DNA of 64,000 nt from contig CM035234.1 in the NCBI GenBank assembly GCA_020226215.1, positions 17,946,713 to 18,010,712 on the forward strand, written 5' to 3'. Of the stretch, positions 32,411-45,112 are shown piece by piece. Position numbers and translations under genes: made by a program. The stretch is from Sindora glabra (taxonomy: Eukaryota; Streptophyta; Magnoliopsida; Fabales; Fabaceae). The notes beneath the pieces are model-generated. The model worked only from the letters and a program-made list of their open reading frames with translations. It was not told the origin of the DNA and did no database searches. How positions within the stretch are numbered: the stretch's first letter is position 1; every line of letters begins with the position of its first letter.

Positions 32411-33150
32411 AGAAGTAAATCACTTTTTGAAAAGTAAATTAATTATTACTTTTTTTATTTTTTTTCATTTAGTCGACGTATAAAATTACATTATTAAATT
32501 ATGATTTTTTTAAAATGTTATTTGGATAGATGAATAAAAATAATTAATTATTATAATAATATATTAATAATAAATAAAATTTTAAAAAATTATAATAAAT
32601 TTAAATTGTAGGAAATAACAAAAGTAATAAATGATAATGATAAAGGCAAATGATAATAAATGATAGATATTGCGGCAGGTGAAGGAGGATGTTGACGTTA
32701 CAAAACTTGATGGTAGAAGGGTTAGATAAGTGGGGTTTGGAGTGATGGTGGTGGACGAGATGGGGATTCATAGTGACGGTGATGGAATGAAAATGAATGA
32801 TTGATGAATGGTGGGTAATTTGTGCCGGGAGGTGATGGTTAGATCACAGTAAATAATGAACGGTAGAGGACGGTGTGAAATGATTTTGTCTTTTTCTTCT
32901 TTTTTCCTTCATGAGTAATTCCATCCAAAATCCTAGAAGGCAATACTTTCAAATGAAATGACACAGTTAGACGTGCGTGACGACAACAATTTCACTGTAC
33001 ATATATCGATACTCAGTAAAACAACTTTATTTTTTTTGTTCGGTTACTATTATTTTGGATTAAAATTTTATTTTAATTTTTGTAAAACTGATTTTTTATC
33101 AATTTTATCTCTAATTGAAAGTTTATATCAGTTTAATTCATGTAAAATTT
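32411..33150. other. Gene-free stretch with a purine-rich GATGG-repeat segment
   Basis: 32600-32880 is G/A-rich with many GATGG, GGTGATGG and AATGATGA strings (for example GGAGTGATGGTGGTGGACGAG near 32740), suggesting a decayed simple-sequence or LTR fragment. The rest is AT-rich. The 64-codon frame 32958-33152 (+) is unassigned. Confidence 0.45.
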
Positions 33151-33740
33151 AAAACTCTTAAATTTTATTTTTTTCATATAGTAATTTAGTATGTCATTTT
33201 ATGTATGTAAAGATTAAAATTTAATAATTTTTAATTTTATAAAAATTAAATTAATGTAATTTTTTAATTATAAATAAAATTGATAAAAATTTAATTTTAT
33301 AAGAATCAAAATAAATTTTTACCCATAGGTGCGATATTGGATTTGAATCAAATTTTGAATCAATTTATATTGATTGACTGCCTCCATTATATTATTGCTA
33401 GTAAATATCACTATTTTTGGTTTTAGATCTTCTAAATCATTCTCACAAGAGGTTTGAACCTATTTTTTTCTTGATCCTTCAATAAAAAGATTGATTCTCT
33501 TTATAAAAAATAGGAGATAGAATCAATAAAGATTCCTTTTTCCATTCATCCCTAAAGTTAAATATCTTATTCAATAATTATTTTTTATCCAATTTGGAAG
33601 AATTAATAGAAAAGGTAAATTCCTTTAAAATTTCCTAACTAAACATCGTTACTGTATTTTTATTGCATACAATAAAAGCAATTAGAAGAGAAATACATTA
33701 TGCTTTGTTGCATATTAAATTATTATTAATGTATTATCTT
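33151..33740. repeat. Tandem duplication, copy A (590 bp)
   Basis: It starts AAAACTCTTAAATTTTA and ends TTAATGTATTATCTT. It aligns fully with 33741-34302. Shared anchors include TTTTACCCATAGGTGCGATA and TTAGATCTTC. Its last 92 bp (33648-33739) are identical to 34211-34302, although the rest is clearly diverged. Non-coding; origin unknown. Confidence 0.92.
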
Positions 33741-34302
33741 AAAACTCTTAAATTTTAATTTTTTCATATAGTAATTTAGTATGTAATCTTACGTATGTAA
33801 AGATTAAAATTTGAAAATTTTTTACTTTATATAAATTAAATTAATGTAAATTTTTAATTATAAATGAAATTGATAAAAATTTAATTTTATAAGAATCAAA
33901 ATAAATTTTTACCCATAGGTGCGATACTGGATTTGAATTAGATTTCAAATCAATCCATATTGATTGATTGCCTCTGTTATATTATTACTAGCAAATACTA
34001 CTATTTTTTATTTTAGATCTTCCAAATTATTCTTGCAAAAGGTCCGAACATATTTTTTTTAATCCTTTTATAAAAAGATTCATTTTTTTTATAAAAAATA
34101 GAAAGTGAAACTAATAAAGATTTCTTTTTCGATTCATCCTTAAAGTTCATTTAATAATTGTGTTTTTTATCCGATCCGAAGGAATCAATAGAAAAGACAA
34201 ATCCCTTTTTGTTACTGTATTTTTATTGCATACAATAAAAGCAATTAGAAGAGAAATACATTATGCTTTGTTGCATATTAAATTATTATTAATGTATTAT
34301 CT
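33741..34302. repeat. Tandem duplication, copy B (562 bp)
   Basis: Directly abuts copy A and repeats it end to end, with small deletions near 34145-34210. It ends at the same TTAATGTATTATCT. Confidence 0.92.
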
Positions 34303-35000
34303 CTTTTTTTTATACGGTGCATTTTTCCTTTGATTGGTTTAACTCACCGAACAAAAGTGAACTAAATTCAGTCTAAAAATTTCTTTGATTACACAAACGA
34401 GTACGGTATTTAAATTATGTATATTAAATCGATATAAAAAATGTGCAAATTATTTTTTTATTATACATTACTGTATTATCTTTTTTGTCTAAAACTTTAA
34501 ATATGCGCTCTTTGTTTTAATCTAGACAAGTTAATTATACTATATGTAACCAAATTTTTCTTCAGACCCTAAGCAACCCAATATTTTTTTTAGTAATAAT
34601 TTTAAATTTACCTTCTCAATTCTTATATACATACATATTGGTTTAATTTAGCTTGTTGTAAAATAAATGAGATTATAGTAACTTAGATTTTAACATTTAT
34701 ACAATTATAAACAAAATTATACGAAAGTGGCTGTGAAATTGACATTATTCTCTTACATTTGAATCCTTGGAACTAAGAAAGAGAAAGAATAAATAAAATG
34801 AAGTTTATATGAACACAAAAGAAATTATTTGATCTTACACGCTTACTCTTTGCCTAAATTAAGATCTATAAAATTTTAGGGATTAAATTGTGCATAGAAA
34901 GAGTTGCATAAGAACGTGTCTTTCCCTCTTAAAAGGCGTATGATTGCTGCTTCCTATCTAAATTTAAAAATTTTAAAATAGTCTTCACGAATTATTAGTG
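34303..35000. other. Gene-free AT-rich stretch
   Basis: Nothing recognisable apart from AT-rich sequence. Confidence 0.5.
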
Positions 35001-35286
35001 TGTTTGGATATATATTATTTTTATTTTTGGAAATTATTAAAAAATTGTTTTAATAAATCTGGATTCAAGGAAAAAAATAGAAGGTAAAACTTTATTTAAT
35101 TATAAAATTATCATCAAGAATAATAAAGTTAAAAAATTTTAAAATTATTTTTATTTTTTATTTTTAAGTTATATATTTAAAATTATATTTTTTAAAAATA
35201 AATTATAAAAGCAGTTACCAAATACAAATTTTTAATTTTTTTAAATATGAAAATAAAAAAATATTTTTAAAAATTCCAAACAAACA
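35001..35286. repeat. MITE-like element, GTTTG/ATTTTTATTTTT family, copy 2
   Basis: The left end GTGTGTTTGGATATATATTA runs into ATTTTTATTTTTGGAA. The right end, reversed, reads GATTGTTTGTTTGGAATTTT followed by AAAAATATTTTTTTATTTT. These form an imperfect TIR around about 285 bp. The internal CAGTTACCAAATACAAATTTT corresponds to ATTACCAAATATATTCTT in the 7566-7925 copy. Non-coding. Confidence 0.55.
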
Positions 35287-35297
35287 ATCCTAGCCTT

Positions 35298-35326
35298 TCT
35301 TTTTTTTTTTTTTGGGGGGGGGGGGG
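35298..35326. repeat. Poly(T)-poly(G) homopolymer junction
   Basis: A run of about 16 T (after 35297) is followed without a break by 13 G (35314-35326). Runs of this kind are prone to sequencing or assembly error, so the lengths should be treated as approximate. Confidence 0.9.
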
Positions 35327-36414
35327 TTGTAAATAACAAACCCTACAGCTTTCATTCAGCTTCTGTTTTTACCAAAAAGGGGCATACGATTTCAAAAAGG
35401 GCCCTTCAAATATAAGAGTCACGTGTCCTTTTGAATGGAGAAAAACACCTTCCTAGGTTCTAATGAAACTACGTGGAGATCTCTTTACCTAGTTTTAAAG
35501 GCCTTTAATAAAGAATAAAAAAAAGTTACATTTAAATTAAAATTTAAAAATTTTAAGAATATCATAAATTCAAATTAAATAATATAAAATAATTTAAATA
35601 CAATTACAAAATTAAATTAAATAATATAAAATAATTTAAGTATTTTGTAATTAAATATTTATTTTGATTAAAATTGAATGATTAAAAATTATTATATTTA
35701 TGTCAAAATTTGACATTTTCATCGATTAAACTTGATCAGAGTATCAATCATAAAATATTGAAAATATTTTATACTGATAAATTGTATAGACAACTTTTCT
35801 TACTATTTCTCAATGAAAAATTTAAATATAAATTTAAGTCTAGTAATTCTTTTAAAAATAGTATGAATAAATTTTAAAATTAAAAGAGACCTGTGCATGA
35901 TTCCCATTTTAAGGTATAAAGATTACATTCATATTATAACTTGGACAGACTAGATTTCTCAATTATAGATCCTCAATCAAGATCCCAATTAACCAATTTT
36001 TATAAAATAAAAAAAATAACAAATCATAACCATGTGCAAAGTTTGGAATTCGAATTCATGAGACGAGAGAAAAAATTTTAAACATTAAATATTATTCCAC
36101 AATTAAAAGTATCGGTCAATTAACCAATTTTATTGAAAAATATATTAATTTAATTTTTTGACAATGGGTCGTGTTTTGGAGGGTGTGGCTCAGAAACTTC
36201 GATGATGACTTCTACAGGTCCCAACCCTTGTTGCTTTTAATGGATGGAATAATAAAAGAAAGAAATTAGAAAATAATGATGAAACTTTGTTCTACAATGC
36301 GTGACGAGACTAAGGAAAATTATTTACATCAAACAAATTTTGATATTTTAATAATACGATAACATTTCGTGATTAAAAAATTTTATTTTCCATCACATTT
36401 AAAATTTAAATTTA

Positions 36415-36439
36415 CATATATATATATATATATATATAT
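36415..36439. repeat. Short (TA)n run
   Basis: About 12 TA dinucleotides. The corresponding place in unit B (42812-42824) is shorter. Confidence 0.9.
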
Positions 36440-38816
36440 TAAGTGTATTATCACAAAAAAAAAAAAAACCCTCTTGTGATCATAAAAGCATATATCAGGT
36501 CAAATCTACAAATTGCAAATCTATATAATAGCTTCCGCTGATAGTCGTAGAGAGATGAAAGCACGGGGATGGGAATACGAAGGAAAGCATCCTTGGGCAC
36601 TTTAGACCAATTAAAGATATATCTAATTAATATAGTTGATCTGACAAGTTGTGCTACACACATTTAAAAAAAAATGCTAAAATCGTTTTTCTTAAAAATG
36701 GTAAGTTTTTGTCCAAAAAATTTCTGATTTTTTATTAAAAAAATTATGTTCAACTCTCTATATTTACCCTCTCGATTTTTTAGAGAATTAAGAGATTGAA
36801 ATCTCCAATGATATACAAGACATAAAATAAATTAAAGTACACACCTATTTTTATTCATGTAAAATGTAATTTTTATAAATATTTTCATTGTGAAACGTGC
36901 TTTTTATTATTTCTAGTCTTTACTCAATTAAATTTGTTTAACTTCATTGTTAGAAATTTATTGTCTAAATATCATCTTTATTTATTCAAAATTTTCTAAT
37001 TTTATCTTTTATTATCAATTTGATATGGATACTGATAGAGAAATAAAATTAAATAAATTTAAATAAGTGAGGGATAAATTTAATAAAAAATATTTTGAAA
37101 AGATAAAATTATATAAACAATAATAAATGAAGAACGGAATTATAAAAAAATTGTAAAAAATGGAATTGATATACATCACGTTCCACGAAAATAAAAATAA
37201 TTGTTTTCACGACAATTATATTAACAGGAACTTCAATCAAGTGACTTAAAAATTCAATAATTGATTAGGTGACATATTTTTAGTATCCTCGTCCAAATCC
37301 ATATGGTAAAATAGGAGTCGTCAGCATTAATAAAAGTTCCTTTCACGCAAAGTAAAGAAATAATTAATTAGCAAATATCAAAAGTAGATGTCAATTAATG
37401 TAATGTGACCAAATGGCACCCAAAAAAAAATAAAATAAAGTAAAGTGACTAACATCTCTCCATCATTTTAACTGCTTAGCGAATTAATGTTTCAAAAATT
37501 AGAAATAAGATTCGAAGACCCAATCATAAAATTGCATTCATCATATTATATATAGTATTTAAATTCATGTTAAATGTGACATATTATATAAATTATTTAT
37601 GCATCTTAAATCCATTCAGCTATCAAAATATAAAAGATAAAGAAAAAGTCGAGAGAGTTGTTTAACTCTCATTTCTTGATATGTATTAAAAGTATTATAT
37701 TTCAATAAGATAACCACATGTATATATATAGGATGAGAATTTAAACTTTTTTTTAATGAATCAAATTGGGCTTACTTGCTTATCATAAAAAATTTAAGAA
37801 TAAAAGTTTACAAAATAAAATATTCATATAAGCTTAAATGGCCAGATAAGGCCCTATCATAAAATGATCACTAACTTGAGCTTAATTCAAATACTCTGCA
37901 TTATTGTGTATTCATTGATTCAACTCCATAAATTATTATTAATTATATAGTTCATAAAACAATTCTAATAGTCTCCCACTTCAACAACATAATCATAAAA
38001 CAAAATATTGGATTATAATAATAAGGAATGTTAAATAAGGAGCATGATGCTATTACAATCATATACCTAAAACAAGATTAAGCTTTAACATAAGGATTAT
38101 TATATCCAATAGGGATACTAATATCACATGTATTAAGACTTATACCCATATGATCAAATATATTACTCAACTTTATTATCTAAACATTTGCTCATAATGC
38201 CAAATGAGATTCAATAATCTCAACATTATAAATGAGAGGAGATCTAAATATTTATAGATTACAAACCATAATATGCACTTTTAACAAATACGATAAAATC
38301 AACATACAAAATAAATTATATATATGTATAATAGGGATCACGTAGGTATACTTCAATTAATCCAATATATCATAAGGTTAAATTGAACTCATCGTTTATT
38401 AAGTAATAACTTACATATACATACCCAAAATACATATATGTACCTGAAATACGTCTACTATAGCTATACTTAATTTGTGGCCACACATATAATACATTTT
38501 AAAACTCCTATCCACTAATACAACATGTCATGAAACCTTGTTACCATATCTCATTTGAGCTGATCATACTCCAAATAGCAAAAGTAGTGAGATCACATAG
38601 ATTAATCACTATGATTATGAAATTTATTACTTTTCTTTCTAATAATTGAGAGAAACAAGCAATAACAATACCACAAACATGAGCACATAGTTGTAATTTC
38701 TTAAATACCATGTAAGACTTACTTATAATTTTTACCCTACCAAAAAGCAACACATTAATATTACTATTCCAAATTATTGCCTAATATAAAATATTTAATT
38801 CATTTATTTCAACTAA

Positions 38817-39160
38817 GGTACACCTTAAATGTTTATTTGATATTATTCACAAAATAATAATTCATACTATCATCACCACATATCCATAATGAATTATTGA
38901 TTGGTAGTTTAAACATAATTATGAGCGAGGTAACTATAATGTTCTTGACATTATTCACAAAGTCCTACCTTATATTGTTATTGTCACATATCCATAACGG
39001 ATTGTTAGTTGATAGTTTAAACATAATTATGATTGAGTACATCATCCTATTAAGGTAATTATGAATGTCTATCTGATATTAATCACAAAATAGTACCCTT
39101 TGTTGTCACAACCATATATCTATAAAGGATTCTATTAATTAATAATTTCAATAGAATATG
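38817..39160. repeat. ~120-bp tandem repeats inside duplicated unit A
   Basis: Units begin around CACATATCCATAATGAATT (38878), CACATATCCATAACGGATT (38986) and ACCATATATCTATAAAGGATT (39111). Each of the first two is followed by GATTGGTAGTTTAAACATAATTATG or GATAGTTTAAACATAATTATG, then a TATT-CACAAA-ATA-T segment. The same set recurs in unit B at 47226-47550. The GTTTAAAC palindrome is conserved. Confidence 0.75.
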
Positions 39161-40705
39161 AGTTTCTCCTTTTAATTAGGAACTCAACTTTCACTCCATA
39201 GCAACTTAAATATACATATATGCATAAACTTAATTACAAAATAATTAAGTAAAATATATGTCATTAATAATAGAAGTATATGGGATTAATCATATCTTTA
39301 ATTTCATATCACAATGAGGATATAATAATACTATAAGTCTCCACTCCTTTTAAAATAAAAAATAAAATAATTATTCTGTATAAAAGAATCACATTTTACA
39401 AAAATGGTTTCCTTTTGAAAATTTCTTATGTTCCTTATTTTAAGGATCTTTTTACTATAATTTATCATATTGACTCCACTATTAGCAAATATACAACTAA
39501 TCAAACCAAAAATATCATATGATCAGAATATTTATTAAAATATTAGTCAAATTTTACAAAATATCCATATGCACAAAACTCAAACATAAGTAGATATATA
39601 AACATTAATTGTGCCAAAACAAAGGATATATAAATAAATTAATTAACTTTTATTTTTATGACCCTTGACCAAAAACTTTAATTTTAAAATTTAATGTTGT
39701 ATTTTAACCTTTCAAACAACTTCTTATAAATGACATATATCATACAAAAACTTTCCTACAATTGATCCTACAATGGTAGACATAAAATCATAAGAAATAA
39801 ACAATTTATAATAGCCCAAAAATAACCTTTTAGAATCTTTTATCCTCACAATTAGTCTCAAATTATAATGAAATAATAAAAATTGCATATAGACCATATT
39901 AAGAAAATATTCCTTATGCATGTAATTAAACTAACATTGATGGGGCATTTATAATCTAGGAATCTAGGATATAATACAATTTGTCTCATTGTTTGTGCCA
40001 TGATAAACGGGTTCATAGTCACACAAAAATAGATTATAAGGTGCAATAATAGCTTTATATTCTTAAAATTTACATCAATGGAAAACTTAAAATTCAATAT
40101 ATATATATATATACACAAAATTACATTTTACTCATGATTGGTCTTATGATAAGTGAGCTCATAAGCAAACAAAATATGAAAAATACTAAATTGTATTTTT
40201 ATCATCAATTAAAGCTCAATTTAAATAATCATTGGTACTTTTCATTTTACTTTTAGAGCTAAACATGTCACAATCCTCCACTTTTTACAATAAATAAATG
40301 TACAACCTTCCATCAATTTATAATGTTGCTCATTATTGCATGACATCAACAACATCCATGTAACTCAATTTGAGTTTTTCACAAAATTTTTGTGTGAATT
40401 TCATGTTACATCAAGTTCATAAGGTTAAATGTTAGAAATCTGTAGTTTATTTGCTCAAAACACATACATCATTAATAATTTATTTTCTACCATATTTTAT
40501 GTGATTGAAACATGCTTTTAAATGTATAGATATTACAAGTAATAATTTTGGGCAAAATTATCACATAAACATATAATTGTACTCTTATAAACCATATCCA
40601 TAGTTAAATAACATCATTATAAAATTTGAAAGACATGAGGTTTAATCACATTAAAAAAAATTATGAAACTCATTTAGAAAATATTCTCACACAATAAATA
40701 TCTTA

Positions 40706-41817
40706 CTTTTCATTGGTAATTTCCAATGAAAACGATAATAGTGAATTGTAAATTCCACCATCTAGATGAGATAATTAGAATTTTGGTGATACTTTATTAC
40801 TACTAATAAAATACATCAATCATCAATCGATTCTCTTAAAATGGATAAAGCATTGAAATGCACAACATTTTCAAGCATGATATTTATAAATCTTTTATTG
40901 ATTGTTTATCACCATTTAGCTATTCACACTATTATAAAAATGTAAATGCACATTGAGTGTTTAGAGGATACAGGTTAATTTTTTATTAACGTTTAATTAA
41001 GCATCTCAATAAATTAGCTTAACATCTGGTCTATAATTATCATAAATAATAATAATGTTAGTTATTATATCGAAAATAATTGATGTCATTTGTTTTGAAG
41101 TGTCATGAGAAACAAAATTACACATTAATTTTTTTTATAAAAAAGTGACATGAAATATTTTAAATGCCATTTTTTACCTAAATAATTGATGTGGCATATT
41201 TTATCACCTCAACCTTTATCCTCTTGTCTTTCCTGCTATGTCCTTTTTATTCCCCTGATATTCTTCCTTGCAAAATATCTTACCCTAACCTTCTTTATGT
41301 GTTGCTTCTTCTTTAGTCCTCCTCATTTCTCGTATATTTCTCCTTACAAAACAACCAAACTATAAATAAAAACTAATATCTTATATGATGCTTCAAAATT
41401 CCAATTTCAACAAATTTAAAAAATAAATTGACTAATAAAAGTGTGAAAATAGTGTAAGGTTATATTCAGTATCACAATCATATAAGAGTGCTTTGTTAAA
41501 TCTATCTCGATATCCATTACTTAATACATGAAGTTTGTACTCTTTAAAAAAGCACTATTAGATCCAATTCCTATAAATACAATAATCATTCATTAAAAAT
41601 TGATGTATGATATTACACATTTTATATAAATAAATAGTAAATAATAGAACTGAATAGCAAAGAAGATAAATAAGATTAAATTTCTTACTTAGACAAACTT
41701 ATAAAATTTACATTAAAATGATATCAAATAAAAAATGATAGATTATGAAACTAAAAATTAAATTACAAGTACAAATACAAAAGCCAAATAAAATTTTATA
41801 TTTATGTTTTGTATTTT
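40706..41817. other. Gene-free AT-rich spacer between duplicated units
   Basis: A pyrimidine-rich segment (about 41218-41350, with CTTGTCTTTCCTGCTATG and CCTCCTCATTTCTC) resembles a leader sequence, but no start codon or exon follows nearby. No other feature is seen. Confidence 0.45.
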
Positions 41818-41820
41818 TTT

Positions 41821-42165
41821 AGAGAATGCAAAACTACACATATTTAGTAATGAGTTGATAGAGCTTCAAGCCTGTCAAATGATTGCTGAACATAGAGATA
41901 AAATTGAAGAGAATCATGTCAAGATTGGAAGGTGAGCATGCCTTATTGAATAAAGAATCGTTTTATAATTAAAAGAATTACATAATGTAATTTTTAATTA
42001 GTGTCAATACTTTATTCATTTTATTTTCATCTTGCACCAAGGGAGAGAAGTTGTCAAGACGGCATTGTTTTCCTTTAAATGCTGGTTTTTAACCAAAGAA
42101 AATCAATGTTTATATGACAATAAAGTTATCCTACTTAGAAATTTTAAGATATCAGTTATTTATTA
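41821..42165 (+). pseudogene. Exon-like protein-coding fragment(s), unidentified
   Basis: After a pyrimidine tract ending TTTTTTTTAG (41811-41820), one frame is open for 37 codons with a helical, charged sequence (SNELIELQACQMIAEHRDKI within it) up to a GT donor-like GTGAGC at 41932. Read through this site, the similar helical character continues one frame over (EHALLNKESFYN, about 41935-41970). A second open piece, EVVKTALFSFKCWFLTKENQ, lies at about 42049-42108. I do not recognise the protein. It may be a captured exon, a decayed gene or part of a TE gag coiled coil. Confidence 0.35.
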
Positions 42166-43432
42166 AGATCATATTGATAAATTGTATGGACAACTTTTCT
42201 TACTATTCCTCAATGAAAAATTTAAATATAAATTCAAATCTAATAATTCTTTTAAAATAAGTATGAATAAATTTTAAAATTAAAAGACACCTCCGCATGA
42301 TTCCGATTTTAAGGTATAAAGATTACATTCATATTATAACTTAGACACACTAGATTCCTCAATTATAGACCCGCAATCAAGAACCCAATTAACCAATGTT
42401 TCAGAAAAAAAAAAAAAACTAACAAATCACAAGCACACGTTTGGAATTTGAATTCATGATAGAGAAAATTTTTAAAAATAATATTAAATATTATTCCACG
42501 ATTTAAATTATAGGTCAATCAACCAATTTTATTGAAAAATAGATTAGTTTAATTTCTCGAAATTGGGTCGTGTTGGGAAGGGTGTGGCTCAGAAACTTCG
42601 ATGATGACTTCTATAGGTCCCAACGCTTGTTTCTTTTAATGGATGGATGGAATAATAAGAGTAAGAAATTAGAAAATAATGATGAATGTTTGTCTCACGA
42701 TGTGTGATGAGACTAAGGAAAATTATTTGCATCAAACAAATTTTGATATTTTAATAATATAATGGTACTCAATAATTTAAAAAAATTATCATATTTAAAA
42801 TTTAAATTTAAATATATATATATTAAGTAAATTATTAAAGAAAAAATCCTCTTATGATCATAAAAGCATGTATCATATCAACTCGATAAATTGCAAGCCT
42901 ATATGTATAGCTTCCACCAATTGTGGTGCATAGATGAAACAAAAGTATAAAGCAAAGCAGCCTTGAGCACTTTGGACCAATTAAAGATATATCAAATTAA
43001 TATAGTTGATATGGCAAGTTGTGCTACACACATTTAAAAAAAAATACTAAAATCGATTTTCATAAAAGTGGAAAGTTTTTTGGCAAAAAAAAATTATGTT
43101 CGATTCTCTATGTTTACCCTCTCAATTTTTTTAGAGAATTAAGATATTAAAATCTCCAAGTAAAATGTAATTTTTATTGTTTCTAATCTTTACTTGATCA
43201 AATTTGTTTAACTTCATCATTAGGAATATATTATTTCATTATCATCTTTATTTATTCAAACTTCTTTACTTTTATTTTTCATTACCAATTTGATGCGGGT
43301 GTCAGTAGAGAAGTGAAATTAAATAAATTTAAATAAATGAGGAATGAATTTAATAAAATATTTTAAAAATTATACAAATTTCAATAAAAAAGAGTAAAAT
43401 TAATAAAAATATTTATAAAAATTAAATTAATA

Positions 43433-45112
43433 TACATCATATTTCACAAAAAATAAAAATAATTGTTACCACGAGAATTATGTTTTCAAGAACTTTAATC
43501 AAGTGACCTAAAAATTCAATAATTAGTTAAGTGACATGTTCATTTATAAAAAAAAATTGATATATATTATATTTCACAAAAAATAAAAATAATTTTTTTC
43601 ACGAGAATTATATTTTCAAGAACTTCAATCAATTGACTTTAAAATTCAATAATTAGTTAGGTTACATATTCATTTGAATCCTTATCCATATCCATATATG
43701 ATAAGAAAAGAATTGTCAAGATTAATAAAAATTGAATTCAACTGCAACAAAGAATGTTGATTCATTATTTTATAAATACTTTATATATTATTGCTTAAAT
43801 TTAATGCATGCTTGCACATATATATAATATCTAAAATTCTATTTGTTAGACATATTTAGAAGGCAAAATTTCTTCTCCTTTATCAAAACAAAAATCTCGA
43901 AAACCTTCAATCATGGTCAATCTAATATTTATAAATAATTCAAAATTAAAAATAGATAGTAATTATTATTGAGTATTTTGTATACATGATGACATACAAT
44001 TAAATTCTAAATTTATATAAGAAGACTTTGATACCACAACAATAACAACAACAATAAAGCCTTATCCTACTAAGTGGTTATATGGATCACACAACACCAT
44101 TAAGTCTATCAGAAATTAGATTTTTAATGATATTATTCATCAAAAAATTTCTTTCTATAATTTTCTTCGATATTCTTTTTTACCTCTCTCTATACTTTTT
44201 TATAGGACTAAAGATTATGTGATCAATTCTTCTTATCGGTGGCTCCAATGGCTTTCTTTACACATGACTAAATCACCTTAACCAATTTTCTGTTATCTTC
44301 TCCTCAATAGGTGTCATGCCAATATACCATTGTATACATTCATTTTGTATCTTGTTCTTTCTTGTGTGACCACACATCCATCTTAACATTCTCATTTCTG
44401 CTACTCCCTCATTTTTTGCTCTTATTGTGCCTTTAGAACCTAATATTTACTACCATAAAGTATAGCTAAAGTTTTAATATCACATGTAAAAATTTAAATT
44501 AAAATTTATATAAAATTTAGAATATTATGAAAAATAAAATTAATGCATAAGCTTACCTTTATTGTGGATTTAATTCTACTAAATAAGGTAGTATTTGGAT
44601 CAATACCATAAGCATAAATCTTTCTCTCCTTCTCCTAGAGTGTGCGGCTCTTAATGGGATAAGCTAATGAATGATTTAGGTTAGGAGTGAAGAAAGGACC
44701 TAGACAATATAAATAAAATTCTAGCACGCCTTCCTATTATGGATTAAGAAAGGTATAGGTCTACACTTTAACTGTTAAACATATTAATCTAAAATTAGGT
44801 ATCTATAAACCCAAGTAATAAATTACTTTAATAATTGAAATTTAGCAAATAAAAATCTCTTGGATCATTGTTCAGTTAATTTTATTAAAAAAAATATAAT
44901 ACCTACAATTAACAATAGCTCACATAAAAAATCTAACATATATTTCACAAAAATAAAAATAATTTTTTCCATGAAAATTATATTTTCAAGAACTTCAATC
45001 AACTAACTTAAAACTTCAATAATTAGTTAGGTTACATATTCATTTAATTCCTTATCCATATCCATATATGGTAAGATAAGAATTGTCAAGATTAATAAAA
45101 ATTCCTTTCACG
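43433..45112. repeat. Local triplication inside unit B
   Basis: Three copies of a segment containing TTTCACAAAAAATAAAAATAA and TTTTCAAGAACTTcAATCAA lie at 43433-43545, about 43555-43735 and about 44934-45112. Unit A has a single copy (about 37168-37340). Copies 2 and 3 also share ATCCTTATCCATATCC and AAGAATTGTCAAGATTAAT, and are more alike than copy 1. Confidence 0.85.
44033..44475 (-). mobile_element. 5'-truncated RTE-type LINE remnant
   Basis: On the minus strand, the C-terminal part of a plant LINE polyprotein is readable. AILYGSKY-VLKAQ (about 44470-44430) is followed by a QDGCVVTQERTRYKMNVYNG block (about 44390-44335; families have a RWMCGHTR-DRIRNE-I motif), then QKIG-GDLVMCKESHWSHR (about 44290-44240; families have RLRWFGHVQRRP-APVRR). 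The 3' end, GGATAAGGCTTTATTGTTGT with TTGTTGTTATTGTTGTGG (44063-44033 reversed), matches the TTG-type simple tail of plant RTE LINEs. Several stops are present. The upstream catalytic RT core is absent, as expected for 5' truncation during target-primed reverse transcription. Confidence 0.75.

Larger units (their letters stand above)
35765..40705. repeat. Large duplicated unit, copy A (~4.9 kb); possible LTR-retrotransposon remnant
   Basis: It begins near ATAAATTGTATAGACAAC and ends near AATATTCTCACACAATAA. It is collinear with 42172-49115: shared anchors include GGCTCAGAAACTTCGATGATG (about 36187 and 42586), GGACCAATTAAAGATATATC-type sequence near 36603 and 42972, AAAGAATCACATTTTACAAAAA near 39384 and 47799, and TAGTTTATTTGC near 40442 and 48857. 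GTCTCCCACTTCAAC at 37971-37985 reads GTGGGAGAC on the minus strand, like a copia polypurine tract. That suggests the unit derives from a minus-strand LTR element. No pol motif was recognised. Minus frames at 36451-36663, 38541-38753 and 39724-40118 are not recognised. Confidence 0.75.

Noticed and set aside
33151..34302. Nuclear copy of plastid DNA
   Set aside because: The less AT-biased parts recalled organelle sequence, but no plastid gene or tRNA could be recognised.
36949..40460. LTR pair suggested by TGTTAGAAAT at about 36949 and 40433
   Set aside because: Similarity ends after about 12 bases, so these are not two LTR ends.
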